Assembly: GCF_019399895.1 (NCBI RefSeq)
Contig: NC_091884.1
Span: 3,644,771-3,708,770, forward strand
Direction of reading: 5' to 3'
DNA from: Cardiocondyla obscurior
Taxonomy: Eukaryota > Arthropoda > Insecta > Hymenoptera > Formicidae
Length of the DNA stretch: 64,000 nt
Made by a program: the position numbers and the translations under genes. The notes beneath the pieces are model-generated. The model saw only the letters and a list, made by a program, of their open reading frames with translations. It was not told the origin of the DNA and did no database searches. Shown piece by piece: positions 32,664 through 44,996 of this stretch. Numbering within the stretch: the first letter of the stretch is position 1; every line of letters begins with the position of its first letter.

Positions 32664-34763
32664 TTGTGTTGCTTTCTGCACGTAGTTACTTCCGGGCGGT
32701 CCGACCGTCAAAGTACGCGAGCCTCGTGTTGCTTTCGGCTCGGAGTTACTTCCGCGCGGTCCGAGCGACAAAGTACGCGAGCCTCGTGTTGCTTTCGGCT
32801 CGGAGTTACTTCCGCGCGGTCCGATCGGCAAAGTACGCGAGCCTCGTGTTGCTTTCGGCTCGGAGTTACTTCCGCGCGGTCCTAGCGGCAAAGTACGCGA
32901 GCCTCGTGTTGCTTTCGGCTCGAGTTACTTTGCGCGGTCCTAGCGGCAAAGTACGCGAGCCTCGTGTTGCTTTCGGCCGGAGTTACCGCGCGGTCCTAGC
33001 GGCAAAGTACGCGAGCCTCGTGTTGCTTTCGGCTCGAGTTACTTCGCGCGGTTCTAGCGGCAAAGTACGCGAGCCTCGTGTTGCTTTCGGCTGGAGTTAC
33101 TCCGCGCGGTCCGATCGGCAAAGTACGCGAGCCTCGTGTTGCTTTCGGCTCGAGTTACTTCCGCGCGGTCCGAGCGGCAAAGTACGCGAGCCTCGTGTTG
33201 CTTTCGGCTCAGTTACTTCCGCGCGGTCCGATCGGCAAAGTACGCGAGCCTCGTGTTGCTCGGCTCGGAGTTACTCCGCGCGGTCCGCAAAGTACGCGAG
33301 CCTCGTGTTGCTTTCGGCTCGAGTTACTTCCGCGCGGTCCGATCGGCAAAGTACGCGAGCCTCGCGTTGCTTCGGCTGGAGTTATCTCCGCGCGAGCAGT
33401 GTGCGGCAGCGCGAGCCTCTGTTGCTTTGGCTCGGAGTTACTTCCGCGCGGTCCGAGCGGCAAGTACGCGAGCCTCGTGTTGCTTTCGGCTCGGAGCTTC
33501 CGCGCGGTCCTAGCGAAAAGTACGCGAGCCTCGTGTTGCTTTCGGCTCGGAGTTACTCCGCGCGGTTTGATCGGCAAAGTACGCGAGCCTCGTGTTGCTT
33601 TCGGCTCGGAGTTACTCCGCGCGGTCCGAGCGTCAGTACGCGAGCCTCGTGTTGCTTTCGGCTCGAGTTACTTCCGCGCGGTCCGAGCGGCAAAGTACGC
33701 GAGCCTCGTGTTGCTTTCCCGGAGTTACTTCCGCGCGGTCTCGATCGGCAAAGTACGCGAGCCTCGTGTTGCTTTCGGCTCGGAGTTACTTCCGCGCGGT
33801 CCTAGCGGCAAAGTACGCGAGCCTCGTGTTGCTCGGCCTCGGAGTTATCCGCGCGGTCCTAGCGGCAAAGTACGCGAGCCTCGTGTTGCTTTCGGCTCGG
33901 AGTTACTTCCGCGCGGTCCTAGCGGCAAAGTACGCGAGCCTCGTGTTGCTTTCGGAGTTACTTCCGCGCGGTCCTAGCGGCAAAGTACGCGAGCCTCGTG
34001 TTGCTTTCGGCTCGGAGTTACTTCCGCGCGGTCTGATCGGCAAAGTACGCGAGCCTCGTGTTGCTTTCGGCTCGGAGTTACTTCCGCGCGGTCCTAGCGG
34101 CAAAGTACGCGAGCCTCGTGTTGCTTTCGGCTCGGAGTTACTTCCGCGCGGTCCTAGCGGCAAAGTACGCGAGCCTCGTGTTGCTTTCGGCTCGGAGTTA
34201 CTCCCGCGCGGTCCTAGCGGCAAAGTACGCGAGCCTCGTGTTGCTTTCGGCTCGGAGTTACTTCCGCGCGGTCCTAGCGGCAAAGTACGCGAGCCTCGTG
34301 TTGCTTTCGGCTCGGAGTTACTTCCGCGCGGTCCTAGCGGGAAAGTACGCGAGCCTCGTGTTGCTTTCGGCTCGGAGTTACTTCCGCGCGGTCCGATCGG
34401 CAAAGTACGCGAGCCTCGTGTTGCTTTCGGCTCGGAGTTACTTCCGCGCGGTCCGATCGGCAAAGTACGCGAGCCTCGTGTTGCTTTCGGCTCGTAGCTA
34501 CTTTCGAGCGGTTCGAACAACAAAGTCCGCGAGCCCTGTGTTGCTACTGCTCGGGGCTGCTTCCGAACGTTTCGGGCAATCAACTTTTTGTTCTCCGTAT
34601 TGTTTTTTAAGCTATCTTAGCTATTTTCTCGTAAAAGTTAAATTTTCGCGTTTTGTGCTGTTTTTTCGAGCTCTCTGCTGGCGATCGTCTATGTTCTTAA
34701 ATCTCGTGTTATTTTCTTGAGCTCTCCGTAATTTCGGCCGACGAGCGGCTAAGTTTACGAGTT
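32664..34763. repeat. Unit 37, n = 31, with decayed block
   Basis: The start is Ent, a CCGAGCGAC monomer, Mc, Md. Indel-rich copies run from about 32.92 to 33.96 kb, and clean Md copies close the unit, followed by Mc, Mc and the cassette. TTTGATCGG at about 33564 is 15 monomers before X and is followed by a GAGCGTC monomer. One Md at position 29 reads GCGGGAAAG, matching GCGGAAAAG at the same place in unit 40. Confidence 0.9.
33362..33417. repeat. Atypical monomer with foreign-looking centre
   Basis: The variable part reads GCGCGAGCAGTGTGCGGCAG, unlike any other core type, between normal flanks. A monomer at 61390-61445 in another long unit has a related centre (GTGGCGGACGGCGCG). Both lie shortly before the TTTGATCGG marker of their unit. 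Confidence 0.75.
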
Positions 34764-35588
34764 TTGTGTTGCTTTCTGCACGTAGTTACTTCCGGGCGGT
34801 CCGACTGTCAAAGTACGCGAGCCTCGTGTTGCTTTCGGCTCGGAGTTACTTCCGCGCGGTCCTAGCGGCAAAGTACGCGAGCCTCGTGTTGCTTTCGGCT
34901 CGGAGTTACTTCCGCGCGGTCGATCGGCAAAGTACGCGAGCCTCGTGTTGCTTTCGGCTCGGAGTTACTTCCGCGCGGTCCTAGCGGCAAAGTACGCGAG
35001 CCTCGTGTTGCTTTCGGCTCGAGTTACTTCCGCGCGGTCCTAGCGCAAAGTACGCGAGCCTCGTGTTGCTTTCGGCTCGGAGTTACTTCCGCGCGGTCCT
35101 AGCGGCAAAGTACGCGAGCCTCGTGTTGCTTTCGGCTCGGAGTTACTTCCGCGCGGTCCTAGCGGCAAAGTACGCGAGCCTCGTGTTGCTTTCGGCTCGG
35201 AGTTACTTCCGCGCGGTCCTAGCGGCAAAGTACGCGAGCCTCGTGTTGCTTTCGGCTCGGAGTTACTTCCGCGCGGTCCGATCGGCAAAGTACGCGAGCC
35301 TCGTGTTGCTTTCGGCTCGTAGCTACTTTCGAGCGGTTCGAACAACAAAGTCCGCGAGCCCTGTGTTGCTACTGCTCGGGGCTGCTTCCGAACGTTTCGG
35401 GCAATCAACTTTTTGTTCTCCGTATTGTTTTTTTGAGCTATCTTAGCTATTTTCTCGTAAAAGTTAAATTTTCGCGTTTTGTGCTGTTTTTCGAGCTCTC
35501 TGCTGGCGATCGTCTATGTTCTTAAATCTCGTGTTATTTTCTTGAGCTCTTCGTAATTTCGGCCGACGAGCGGCTAAGTTTACGAGTT
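34764..35588. repeat. Unit 38, n = 9
   Basis: Order: Ent (GACTGTC), Md, Mc (GGTCGATCGGC), Md, Md (short), Md x3, Mc, cassette. X is TTCGAACAAC. First member of super-repeat copy 34764-39045. Confidence 0.93.
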
Positions 35589-37050
35589 TTGTGTTGCTTT
35601 CTGCACGTAGTTACTTCCGGGCGGTCCGACTCGTCAGTACGCGAGCCTCGTGTTGCTTTCGGCTCGGAGTTACTTCCGCGCGGTCCTAGCGACAAAGTAC
35701 GCGAGCCTCGTGTTGCTTTCGGCCTGAGTTACTTCCGCGCGGTCCGATCGGCAAAGTACGCGAGCCTCGTGTTGCTTTCGGCTCGGAGTTACTTCCGCGC
35801 GGTCCTAGCGGCAAAGTACGCGAGCCTCGTGTTGCTTTCGGCTCGGAGTTATTTCCGCGCGGTCCTAGCGGCAAAGTACGCGAGCCTCGTGTTGCTTTCG
35901 GCTCGGAGTTACTTCCGCGCGGTCCTAGCGGCAAAGTACGCGAGCCTCGTGTTGCTTTCGGCTCGGAGTTACTCCCGCGCGGTCCTAGCGGCAAAGTACG
36001 CGAGCCTCGTGTTGCTTTCGGCTCGGAGTTACTTCCGCGCGGTCCGATCGGCAAAGTACGCGAGCCTCGTGTTGCTTTCGGCTCGGAGTTACTTCCGCGC
36101 GGTCCTAGCGGCAAAGTACGCGAGCCTCGTGTTGCTTTCGGCTGGGAGTTACTTCCGCGCGGTCCGATCGGCAAAGTACGCGAGCCTCGTGTTGCTTTCG
36201 GCTCGGAGTTACTCTTCCGCGCGGTCCGAGCGGCAAAGTACGCGAGCCCGTGTTGCTTTCGGCTCGAGTTACGCGCGGGTCCTAGCGGTGTACGCGAGCC
36301 TCGTGTTGCTTTCGGCTCGGAGTTACTCCGCGCGGTCCTAGCGGCAAAGTACGCGAGTCGTGTTGCTTTCGGCTCGAGAGTTACCGCGCGGTTCTAGCGA
36401 CAAAGTACGCGAGCCTCGTGTTGCTTTCGGCTCGGAGTTACTTCCGCGCGGTCCGACCGGCAAAGTACGCGAGCCTCGTGTTGCTTTCGGCTCGGAGTTA
36501 CTTCCGCGCGGTCCTAGCGGCAAAGCGCGCGAGCCTCGTGTTGCTTTCGGCTCGGAGTTACTTCCGCGCGGTCCTAGCGGCAAAGTACGCGAGCCTCGTG
36601 TTGCTTTCGGCTCGGAGTTACTTCCGCGCGGTCCTAGCGACAAAGTACGCGAGCCTCGTGTTGCTTTCGGCTCGGAGTTACTTCCGCGCGGTCGGATCGG
36701 CAAAGTACGCGAGCCTCGTGTTGCTTTCGGCTCGGAGTTACTTCCGCGCGGTCCGATCGGCAAAGTACGCGAGCCTCGTGTTGCTTTCGGCTCAGCTACT
36801 TTCGAGCGGTTCGGACAACAAAGTCCGCGAGCCCTGTGTTGCTACTGCTCGGGCCTGCCCGAACGTTTCGCAATCAACTTTGTTCTCCGTATTGTTTTTA
36901 AGCTATCTTAGCTATTTTCTCGTAAAAGTTAAATTTTCGCGTTTTGTGCTGTTTTTTGGAGCTCTCTGCTGGCGATCGTCTATGTTCTTAAATCTCGTGT
37001 TATTTTCTTGATCTGTAATTTCGGCCGACGAGCGGCTAAGTTTACGAGTT
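35589..37050. repeat. Unit 39, n = 20
   Basis: Order: Ent (damaged), Mb, Mc, Md x4, Mc, Md, Mc (GGCTGGGAG), Ms, Md, Md, Mb (TTCTAGCGAC), a CCGACCGGC monomer, Md, Md, Mb, a TCGGATCGGC monomer, Mc, cassette. It keeps register with units 36 and 42. TTCTAGCGAC at position 14 is shared with unit 51. W and V are shortened near 37.0 kb. Confidence 0.92.
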
Positions 37051-39045
37051 TTGTGTTGCTTTCTGCACGTAGTTACTCCCGAGCGGTCCGACCGTCAAAG
37101 TACGCGAGCCTCGTGTTGCTTTCGGCTCTGAGTTACTTCCGCGCGGTCCTAGCGGCAAAGTACGCGAGCCTCGTGTTGCTTTCGGCTCGTAGTTACTTCC
37201 GCGCGGTCCGAGCGGCAAAGTACGCGAGCCTCGTGTTGCTTTCGGCTCGGAGTTACTTCCGCGCGGTCCGAACGGCAAAGTACGCGAGCCTCGTGTTGCT
37301 TTCGGCTCGGAGTTACTTCCGCGCGGTCCTAGCGGCAAAGTACGCGAGCCTCGTGTTGCTTTCGGCTCAGAGTTACTTCCGCGCGGTTCGATCGGCAAAG
37401 TACGCGAGCCTCGTGTTGCTTTCGGCTCGGAGTTACTCCCCCGCGGTCCTAGCGGCAAAGTACGCGAGCCTCGTGTTGCTTTCGGCTCGGAGTTACTTCC
37501 GCGCGGTTCGATCGGCAAAGTACGCGAGCCTCGTGTTGCTTTCGGCTCGGAGTTACTTCCGCGCGGTCCAGCGGCAAAGTACGCGAGCCTCGTGTTGCTT
37601 TCGGCTCGAGTTACTTCCGCGCGGTTCGATCGGCAAAGTACGCGAGCCTCGTGTTGCTTTCGGCTCGGAGTTACTTCCGCGCGGTCCTAGCGGCAAAGTA
37701 CGCGAGCCTCGTGTTGCTTTCGGCTCGGAGCTTCTTCCGCGCGGTCCTAGCGGCAAAGTACGCGAGCCTCGTGTTGCTTTCGGCTGGAGTTACTTCGCGC
37801 GGTCCTAGCGACAAAGTACGCGAGCCTCGTGTTGCTTTCGGCTCGGAGTTACTCCGCGCGGTTTGATCGGCAAAGTACGCGAGCCTGTGTTGCTTTCGGC
37901 TCGGAGTTACTTCCGCGCGGTCCGACGTCAAAGCGCGAGCCTCGTGTTGCTTTCGCTTTTCGGAGTTACTTCCGCGCGGTCTTAGCGAGTACGCGAGCCT
38001 CGTGTTGCTCGGCTCGAGTTACTTCCGCGCGGTCCGATCGGCAAAGTACGCGAGCCTCGTGTTGCTTTCGGCTCGGAGTTACTTCGGCGCGGTCCTAGCG
38101 GCAAAGCGCGCTCGTGTTGCTTTCGGCTCGGAGTTACTTCCGCGCGGTCCTAGCGGCAAAGTACGCGAGCCTCGTGTTGCTCGGCTCAGTTACTTCCGCG
38201 CGGTCCGCGGCAAAGTACGCGAGCCTCGTGTTGCTTTCGGCCGGAGTTACTTCCGCGCGGTCCTAGCGCAAAGTACGCGAGCCTCGTGTTGCTTTCGGCT
38301 CGAGTTACTTCCGCGCGGTCCGATCGGCAAAGTACGCGAGCCTCGTGTTGCTCGGCTCGGAGTTACTTCCGCGCGGTCCTAGCGGCAAAGTACGCGAGCC
38401 TCGTGTTGCTTTCGGCTCGGAGTTACTTCCGCGCGGTCCTAGCGGCAAAGTACGCGAGCCTCGTGTTGCTTTCGGCTCGGAGTTACTTCCGCGCGGTCCT
38501 AGCGGCAAAGTACGCGAGCCTCGTGTTGCTTTCGGCTCGGAGTTACCTCCGCGCGGTCCTAGCGGCAAAGTACGCGAGCCTCGTGTTGCTTTCGGCTCGG
38601 AGTTACTTCCGCGCGGTCCTAGCGGAAAAGTACGCGAGCCTCGTGTTGCTTTCGGCTCGGAGTTACTTCCGCGCGGTCCGAGCGGCAAAGTACGCGAGCC
38701 GCGTGTTGCTTTCGGCTCGGAGTTACTTCCGCGCGGTCCGATCGGCAAAGTACGCGAGCCTCGTGTTGCTTTCGGCTCGTAGCTACTTTCGAGCGGTTCG
38801 AACAACAAAGTCCGCGAGCCCTGTGTTGCTACTGCTCGGGGCTGCTTCCGAACGTTTCGGGCAATCAACTTTTGTTCTCCGTATTGTTTTTAAGCTATCT
38901 TAGCTATTTTCTCGTAAAAGTTAAATTTTCGCGTTTTGTGCTGTTTTTCGAGCTCTCTGCTGGCGATCGTCTATGTTCTTAAATCTCGTGTTATTTTCTT
39001 GAGCTCTTCGTAATTTCGGCCGACGAGCGGCTAAGTTTACGAGTT
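37051..39045. repeat. Unit 40, n = 29, with decayed block
   Basis: The start is Ent (ACTCCCGAGCGG), Md, Ms, a CCGAACGGC monomer, Md, Mt, Md (ACTCCCCCGCGG), Mt. Indel-rich copies run from about 37.55 to 38.35 kb and mostly clean Md follow to the end (Ms, Mc, cassette). TTTGATCGG at about 37860 is 15 monomers before X, preceded by Mb and followed by CCGACGTC. Confidence 0.91.
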
Positions 39046-39861
39046 TTGTGTTGCTTTCTGCACGTAGTTACTTCCGGGCGGTCCGACCGTCAAAGTACGC
39101 GAGCCTCGTGTTGCTTTCGGCTCGGAGTTACTTCCGCGCGGTCCTAGCGACAAAGTACGCGAGCCTCGTGTTGCTTTCGGCTCGGAGTTACTTCCGCGCG
39201 GTCGGATCGGCAAAGTACGCGAGCCTCGTGTTGCTTTCGGCTCGGAGTTACTTCCGCGCGGTCCTAGCGGCAAAGTACGCGAGCCTCGTGTTGCTTTCGG
39301 CTCGGAGTTACTTCCGCGCGGTCCTAGCGGCAAAGTACGCGAGCCTCGTGTTGCTTTCGGCTCGGAGTTACTGCGCGGTCCTAGCGGCAAAGTACGCGAG
39401 CCTCGTGTTGCTTTCGGCTCGGAGTTACTTCCGCGCGGTCCTAGCGGCAAAGTACGCGAGCCTCGTGTTGCTTTCGGCTCGGAGTTACTTCCGCGCGGTC
39501 CTAGCGGCAAAGTACGCGAGCCTCGTGTTGCTTTCGGCTCGGAGTTACTTCCGCGCGGTCCGATCGGCAAAGTACGCGAGCCTCGTGTTGCTTTCGGCTC
39601 GTAGCTACTTTCGAGCAATTCGGACAACAAAGTCCGCGAGCCCTGTGTTGCTACTGCTCGGGGCTGCTTCCGAACGTTTCGGCAATCAACTTTTGTTCTC
39701 CGTATTGTTTTTTAAGCTATCTTAGCTATTTTCTCGTAAAAGTTAAATTTTCGCGTTTTGTGCTGTTTTTCGAGCTCTCTGCTGGCGATCGTCTATGTTC
39801 TTAAATCCGTGTTATTTTCTTGAGCTCAATTTCGGCCGACGAGCGGCTAAGTTTACGAGTT
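39046..39861. repeat. Unit 41, n = 9
   Basis: Order: Ent, Mb, a TCGGATCGGC monomer, Md, Md, Md (five bases short), Md, Md, Mc, cassette. X has GAGCAATTCGG. V has lost part of its middle (GAGCTCAATTTCGG). Confidence 0.93.
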
Positions 39862-41345
39862 TTGTGTTGCTTTCTGCACGTAGTTACTTCCGGGCGGTCC
39901 GACCGTCAAAGTACGCGAGCCTCGTGTTGCTTTCGGCTCGGAGTTACTTCCGCGCGGTCCTAGCGACAAAGTACGCGAGCCTCGTGTTGCTTTCGGCTCG
40001 GAGTTACTTCCGCGCGGTCCGATCGGCAAAGTACGCGAGCCTCGTGTTGCTTTCGGCTCGGAGTTACTTCCGCGCGGTCCTAGCGGCAAAGTACGCGAGC
40101 CTCGTGTTGCTTTCGGCTCGGAGTTACTCCCGCGCGGTCCTAGCGGCAAAGTACGCGAGCCTCGTGTTGCTTTCGGCTCGGAGTTACTTACGCGCGGTCC
40201 TAGCGGCAAAGTACGCGAGCCTCGTGTTGCTTTCGGCTCGGAGTTACTTCCGCGCGGTCCTAGCGGCAAAGTACGCGAGCCTCGTGTTGCTTTCGGCTCG
40301 GAGTTACTTCCGCGCGGTCCGATCGGCAAAGTACGCGAGCCTCGTGTTGCTTTCGGCTCGGAGTTACTTCCGCGGTTCTAGCGGCAAAGTACGCGAGCCT
40401 CGTGTTGCTTTCGGCTCGGAGTTACTTCCGCGCGGTCCGATCGGCAAAGTACGCGAGCCTCGTGTTGCTTTCGGCTCGGAGTTACTTCCGCGCGGTCCGA
40501 GCGGCAAAGTACGCGAGCCTCGTGTTGCTTTCGGCTCGGAGTTACTTCCGCGCGGTCCTAGCGGCAAAGTACGCGAGCCTCGTGTTGCTTTCGGCTCGGA
40601 GTTACTTCCGCGCGGTCCTAGCGGCAAAGTACGCGAGCCTCGTGTTGCTTTCGGCTCGGAGTTACTCCCGCGCGGTCCTAGCGGCAAAGTACGCGAGCCT
40701 CGTGTTGCTTTCGGCTCGGAGTTACTTCCGCGCGGTCCGATCGGCAAAGTACGCGAGCCTCGTGTTGCTTTCGGCTCGGAGTTACTTCCGCGCGGTCCTA
40801 GCGGCAAAGTACGCGAGCCTCGTGTTGCTTTCGGCTCGGAGTTACCTCCGCGCGGTCCTAGCGGCAAAGTACGCGAGCCTCGTGTTGCTTTCGGCTCGGA
40901 GTTACTTCCGCGCGGTCCTAGCGGCAAAGTACGCGAGCCTCGTGTTGCTTTCGGCTCGGAGTTACTTCCGCGCGGTTCGATCGGCAAAGTACGCGAGCCC
41001 CGTGTTGCTTTCGGCTCGGAGTTACTTCCGCGCGGTCCGATCGGCAAAGTACGCGAGCCTCGTGTTGCTTTCGGCTCGTAGCTACTTTCGAGCGGTTCAG
41101 ACAACAAAGTCCGCGAGCCCTGTGTTGCTACTGCTCGGGGCTGCTTCCGAACGTTTCGGGCAATCAACTTTTAGTTCTCCGTATTGTTTTTTTAAGCTAT
41201 CTTAGCTATTTTCTCGTAAAAGCAATTTTCGCGTTTTGTGCTGTTTTTCGAGCTCTCTGCTGGCGATCGTCTATGTTCTTAAATCTCGTGTTATTTTCTT
41301 GAGCTCTTCGTAATTTCGGCCGACGAGCGGCTAAGTTTACGAGTT
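39862..41345. repeat. Unit 42, n = 20
   Basis: Order: Ent, Mb, Mc, Md, Md (ACTCCC), Md (ACTTACGCG), Md, Mc, Md (short, TTCTAGCGGC), Mc, Ms, Md, Md, Md (ACTCCC), Mc, Md, Md (ACCTCC), Md, Mt, Mc, cassette. Mc at 8, 10, 15 and 20 and Ms at 11 agree with units 36 and 39. Y has CTTTTAGTTC. Confidence 0.94.
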
Positions 41346-42819
41346 TTGTGTTGCTTTCTGCACGTAGTTACTTCCGAGCGGTCCGACCGTCAAAGTACGC
41401 GAGCCTCGTGTTGCTTTCGGCTCGGAGTTACTTCCGCGCGGTCCTAGCGGCAAAGTACGCGAGCCTCGTGTTGCTTTCGGCTCGGAGTTACTTCCGCGCG
41501 GTCCAATCGGCAAAGTACGCGAGCCTCGTGTTGCTTTCGGCTCGGAGTTACTTCCGCGCGGTCCTAGCGGCAAAGTACGCGAGCCTCGTGTTGCTTTCGG
41601 CTCGGAGTTACTCCCGCGCGGTCCTAGCGGCAAAGTACGCGAGCCTCGTGTTGCTTTCGGCTCGGAGTTACTTCCGCGCGGTCCTAGCGGCAAAGTACGC
41701 GAGCCTCGTGTTGCTTTCGGCTCGGAGTTACTCCCGCGCGGTCCTAGCGGCAAAGTACGCGAGCCTCGTGTTGCTTTCGGCTCGGAGTTACTTCCGCGCG
41801 GTCCGATCGGCAAAGTACGCGAGCCTCGTGTTGCTTTCGGCTCGGAGTTACTTCCGCGCGGTCCTAGCGGCAAAGTACGCGAGCCTCGTGTTGCTTTCGG
41901 CTCGGAGTTACTCCCGCGCGGTCCTAGCGGCAAAGTACGCGAGCCTCGTGTTGCTTTCGGCTCGGAGTTACTTCCGCGCGGTCCTAGCGGCAAAGTACGC
42001 GAGCCTCGTGTTGCTTTCGGCTCGGAGTTACTTCGCGGTCCTAGCGGCTACGCGAGCCTCGTGTTGCTTTCGGCCGGAGTTACTCCGCGCGGTCCGAGCG
42101 GCAAAGTACGCGAGCCTCGTGTTGCTTTCGGCTCGGAGTTACTTCCGCGCGGTCCTAGCGGCAAAGTACGCGAGCCTCGTGTTGCTTTCGGCTCGAGTTA
42201 CTCCGCGCGGTCCGATCGGCAAAGTACGCGAGCCTCGTGTTGCTTTCGGCTCGGAGTTACTTCCGCGCGGTCCTATCGGCAAAGTACGCGAGCCTCGTGT
42301 TGCTTTCGGCTCGGAGTTACTTCCGCGCGGTCCTAGCGGCAAAGTACGCGAGCCTCGTGTTGCTTTCGGCCGGGAGTTACTTCCGCGCGGTCCTAGCGGC
42401 AAAGTACGCGAGCCTCGTGTTGCTTTCGGCTCGGAGTTACTTCCGCGCGGTCCGATCGGCAAAGTACGCGAGCCTCGTGTTGCTTTCGGCTCGGAGTTAC
42501 TTCCGCGCGGTCCGATCGGCAAAGTACGCGAGCCTCGTGTTGCTTTCGGCTCGTAGCTACTTTCGAGCGGTTCGAACAACAAAGTCCGCGAGCCCTGTGT
42601 TACTACTGCTCGGGGCTGCTTCCGAACGTTTCGCAATCAACTTTGTTCTCCGTATTGTTTTTTTAAGCAATCTTAGCTATTTTCTCGTAAAAGTTAAATT
42701 TTCGCGTTTTGTGCTGTTTTTTCGAGCTCTCAGCTGGCGATCGTCTATGTTCTTAAATCTCGTGTTATTTTCTTGAGCTCTTTGTAATTTCGGCCGACGA
42801 GCGGCTAAGTTTACGAGTT
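41346..42819. repeat. Unit 43, n = 20
   Basis: Order: Ent (TTCCGAGCGG), Md, a CCAATCGGC monomer, Md, then Md with and without ACTCCC in alternation, Mc at 8, more Md, Ms (short), Md, Mc, a CCTATCGGC monomer, Md, Md (CGGCCGGGAG), Mc, Mc, cassette. Mc at 8 and 15 agrees with unit 42. Y is TTACTACTG. Z reads AAGCAATC. Confidence 0.93.
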
Positions 42820-43878
42820 TTGTGTTGCTTTCTGCACGTAGTTACTTCCGGGCGGTCCGACTGTCAAAGTACGCGAGCCTCGTGTTGCTTTCGGCTCGGA
42901 GTTACTTCCGCGCGGTCCTAGCGACAAAGTACGCGAGCCTCGTGTTGCTTTCGGCTCGGAGTTACTTCCGCGCGGTTCGATCGGCGAAGTACGCGAGCCT
43001 CGTGTTGCTTTCGGCTCGGAGTTACTTCCGCGCGGTCCTAGCGGCAAAGTACGCGAGCCTCGTGTTGCTTTCGGCTCGGAGTTACTTCCGCGCGGTCCTA
43101 GCGGCAAAGTACGCGAGCCTCGTGTTGCTTTCGGCTCGTTACTTCCGCGCGGTCCTAGCGGCAAAGTACGCGAGCCTCGTGTTGCTTTCGGCCGGAGTTA
43201 CTTCCGCGCGGTCCTAGCGGCAAAGTACGCGAGCCTCGTGTTGCTTTCGGCTCGGAGTTACTTCCGCGCGGTCCTAGCGGCAAAGTACGCGAGCCTCGTG
43301 TTGCTTTCGGCTCGGAGTTACTCCCGCGCGGTCCGATCGGCAAAGTACGCGAGCCTCGTGTTGCTTTCGGCTCGGAGTTACTTCCGCGCGGTCCTAGCGG
43401 AAGTACGCGAGCCTCGTGTTGCTTTCGGCTCGGAGTTACTTCCGCGCGGTCCTAGCGGCAAAGTACGCGAGCCTCGTTGCTTTCGGCTCGAGTTACTTCC
43501 GCGCGGTTCGATCGGCAAAGTACGCGAGCCTCGTGTTGCTTTCGGCTCGGAGTTACTTCCGCGCGGTCCGATCGGCAAAGTACGCGAGCCTCGTGTTGCT
43601 TTCGGCTCGTAGCTACTTTCGAGCGGTTCGGACAACAAAGTCCGCGAGCCCTGTGTTGCTACTGCTCGGGGCTGCTTCCGAACGTTTCGGGCAATCAACT
43701 TTTAGTTCTCCGTATTGTTTTTTTAAGCTATCTTAGCTATTTTCTCGTAAAAGTTAAATTTTCGCGTTTTGTGCTGTTTTTCGAGCTCTCTGCTGGCGAT
43801 CGTCTATGTTCTTAAATCTCGTGTTATTTTCTTGAGCTCTTCGTAATTTCGGCCGACGAGCGGCTAAGTTTACGAGTT
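42820..43878. repeat. Unit 44, n = 13
   Basis: Order: Ent (GACTGTC), Mb, Mt (GGCGAAGTACG), Md x5, Mc (ACTCCC), Md, Md, Mt (short), Mc, cassette. The layout (two marker monomers, five Md, Mc, two Md, two Mc-class) recurs in units 46, 48 and 58. Y has CTTTTAGTTC. Confidence 0.94.
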
Positions 43879-44996
43879 TTGTGTTGCTTTCTGCACGTAG
43901 TTACTTCCGGGCGGTCCGACCGTCAAAGTACGCGAGCCTCGTGTTGCTTTCGGCTCGGAGTTACTTCCGCGCGGTCCTAGCGACAAAGTACGCGAGCCTC
44001 GTGTTGCTTTCGGCTCGGAGTTACTTCCGCGCGGTCCGATCGGCAAAGTACGCGAGCCTCGTGTTGCTTTCGGCTCGGAGTTACTTCCGCGCGGTCCTAT
44101 CGGCAAAGTACGCGAGCCTCGTGTTGCTTTCGGCCGGAGTTACTCCGCGCGGTCCTAGCGGCAAAGTACGCGAGCCTCGTGTTGCTTTCGGCTCGGAGTT
44201 ACTTCCGCGCGGTCCTAGCGGCAAAGTACGCGAGCCTCGTGTTGCTTTCGGCTCGGAGTTACTTCCGCGCGGTCCTAGCGGCAAAGTACGCGAGCCTCGT
44301 GTTGCTTTCGGCTCGGAGTTACTTCCGCGCGGTCCTAGCGGCAAAGTACGCGAGCCTCGTGTTGCTTTCGGCTCGGAGTTACTTCCGCGCGGTCCGATCG
44401 GCAAAGTACGCGAGCCTCGTGTTGCTTTCGGCTCGGAGTTACTTCCGCGCGGTCCTAGCGGCAAAGTACGCGAGCCTCGTGTTGCTTTCGGCTCGGAGTT
44501 ACTCCCGCGCGGTCCTAGCGGCAAAGTACGCGAGCCTCGTGTTGCTTTCGGCTCGGAGTTACTTCCGCGCGGTCCTAGCGGCAAAGTACGCGAGCCTCGT
44601 GTTGCTTTCGGCTCGGAGTTACTTCCGCGCGGTCGATCGGCAAAGTACGCGAGCCTCGTGTTGCTTTCGGCTCGGAGTTATTCCGCGCGGTCCGATCGGC
44701 AAAGTACGCGAGCCTCGTGTTGCTTTCGGCTCGTAGCTACTTTCGAGCGGTTCGAACAACAAAGTCCGCGAGCCCTGTGTTGCTACTGCTCGGGGCTGCT
44801 TCCGAACGTTTCGGGCAATCAACTTTGTTCTCCGTATTGTTTTTAAGCTATCTTAGCTATTTTCTCGTAAAAGCAATTTTCGCGTTTTGTGCTGTTTTTC
44901 GAGCTCTCTGCTGGCGATCGTCTATGTTCTTAAATCTCGTGTTATTTTCTTGAGCTCTTCGTAATTTCGGCCGACGAGCGGCTGAGTTTACGAGTT
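43879..44996. repeat. Unit 45, n = 14
   Basis: Order: Ent, Mb, Mc, a CCTATCGGC monomer, Md x4, Mc, Md, Md (ACTCCC), Md, Mc (GGTCGATCGGC), Mc (short), cassette. It is the n = 13 plan of unit 44 plus one Md. V reads GCGGCTGAGTTTACG. Confidence 0.94.

Larger units (their letters stand above)
30369..34763. repeat. Super-repeat copy a (n = 9, 20, 31)
   Basis: Units 35-36-37, 4,395 bp. The matching copy at 34764-39045 has n = 9, 20, 29. The 20-monomer units agree in type at positions 8 to 13, 15 (class only), 18 and 20. The long units agree over the last 15 monomers, counted back from X to TTTGATCGG. Confidence 0.8.
34764..39045. repeat. Super-repeat copy b (n = 9, 20, 29)
   Basis: Units 38-39-40, 4,282 bp, directly after copy a. 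It is followed by units 41-42 (n = 9, 20), which look like the start of a third copy that is then interrupted by the n = 13/14 units. Confidence 0.8.
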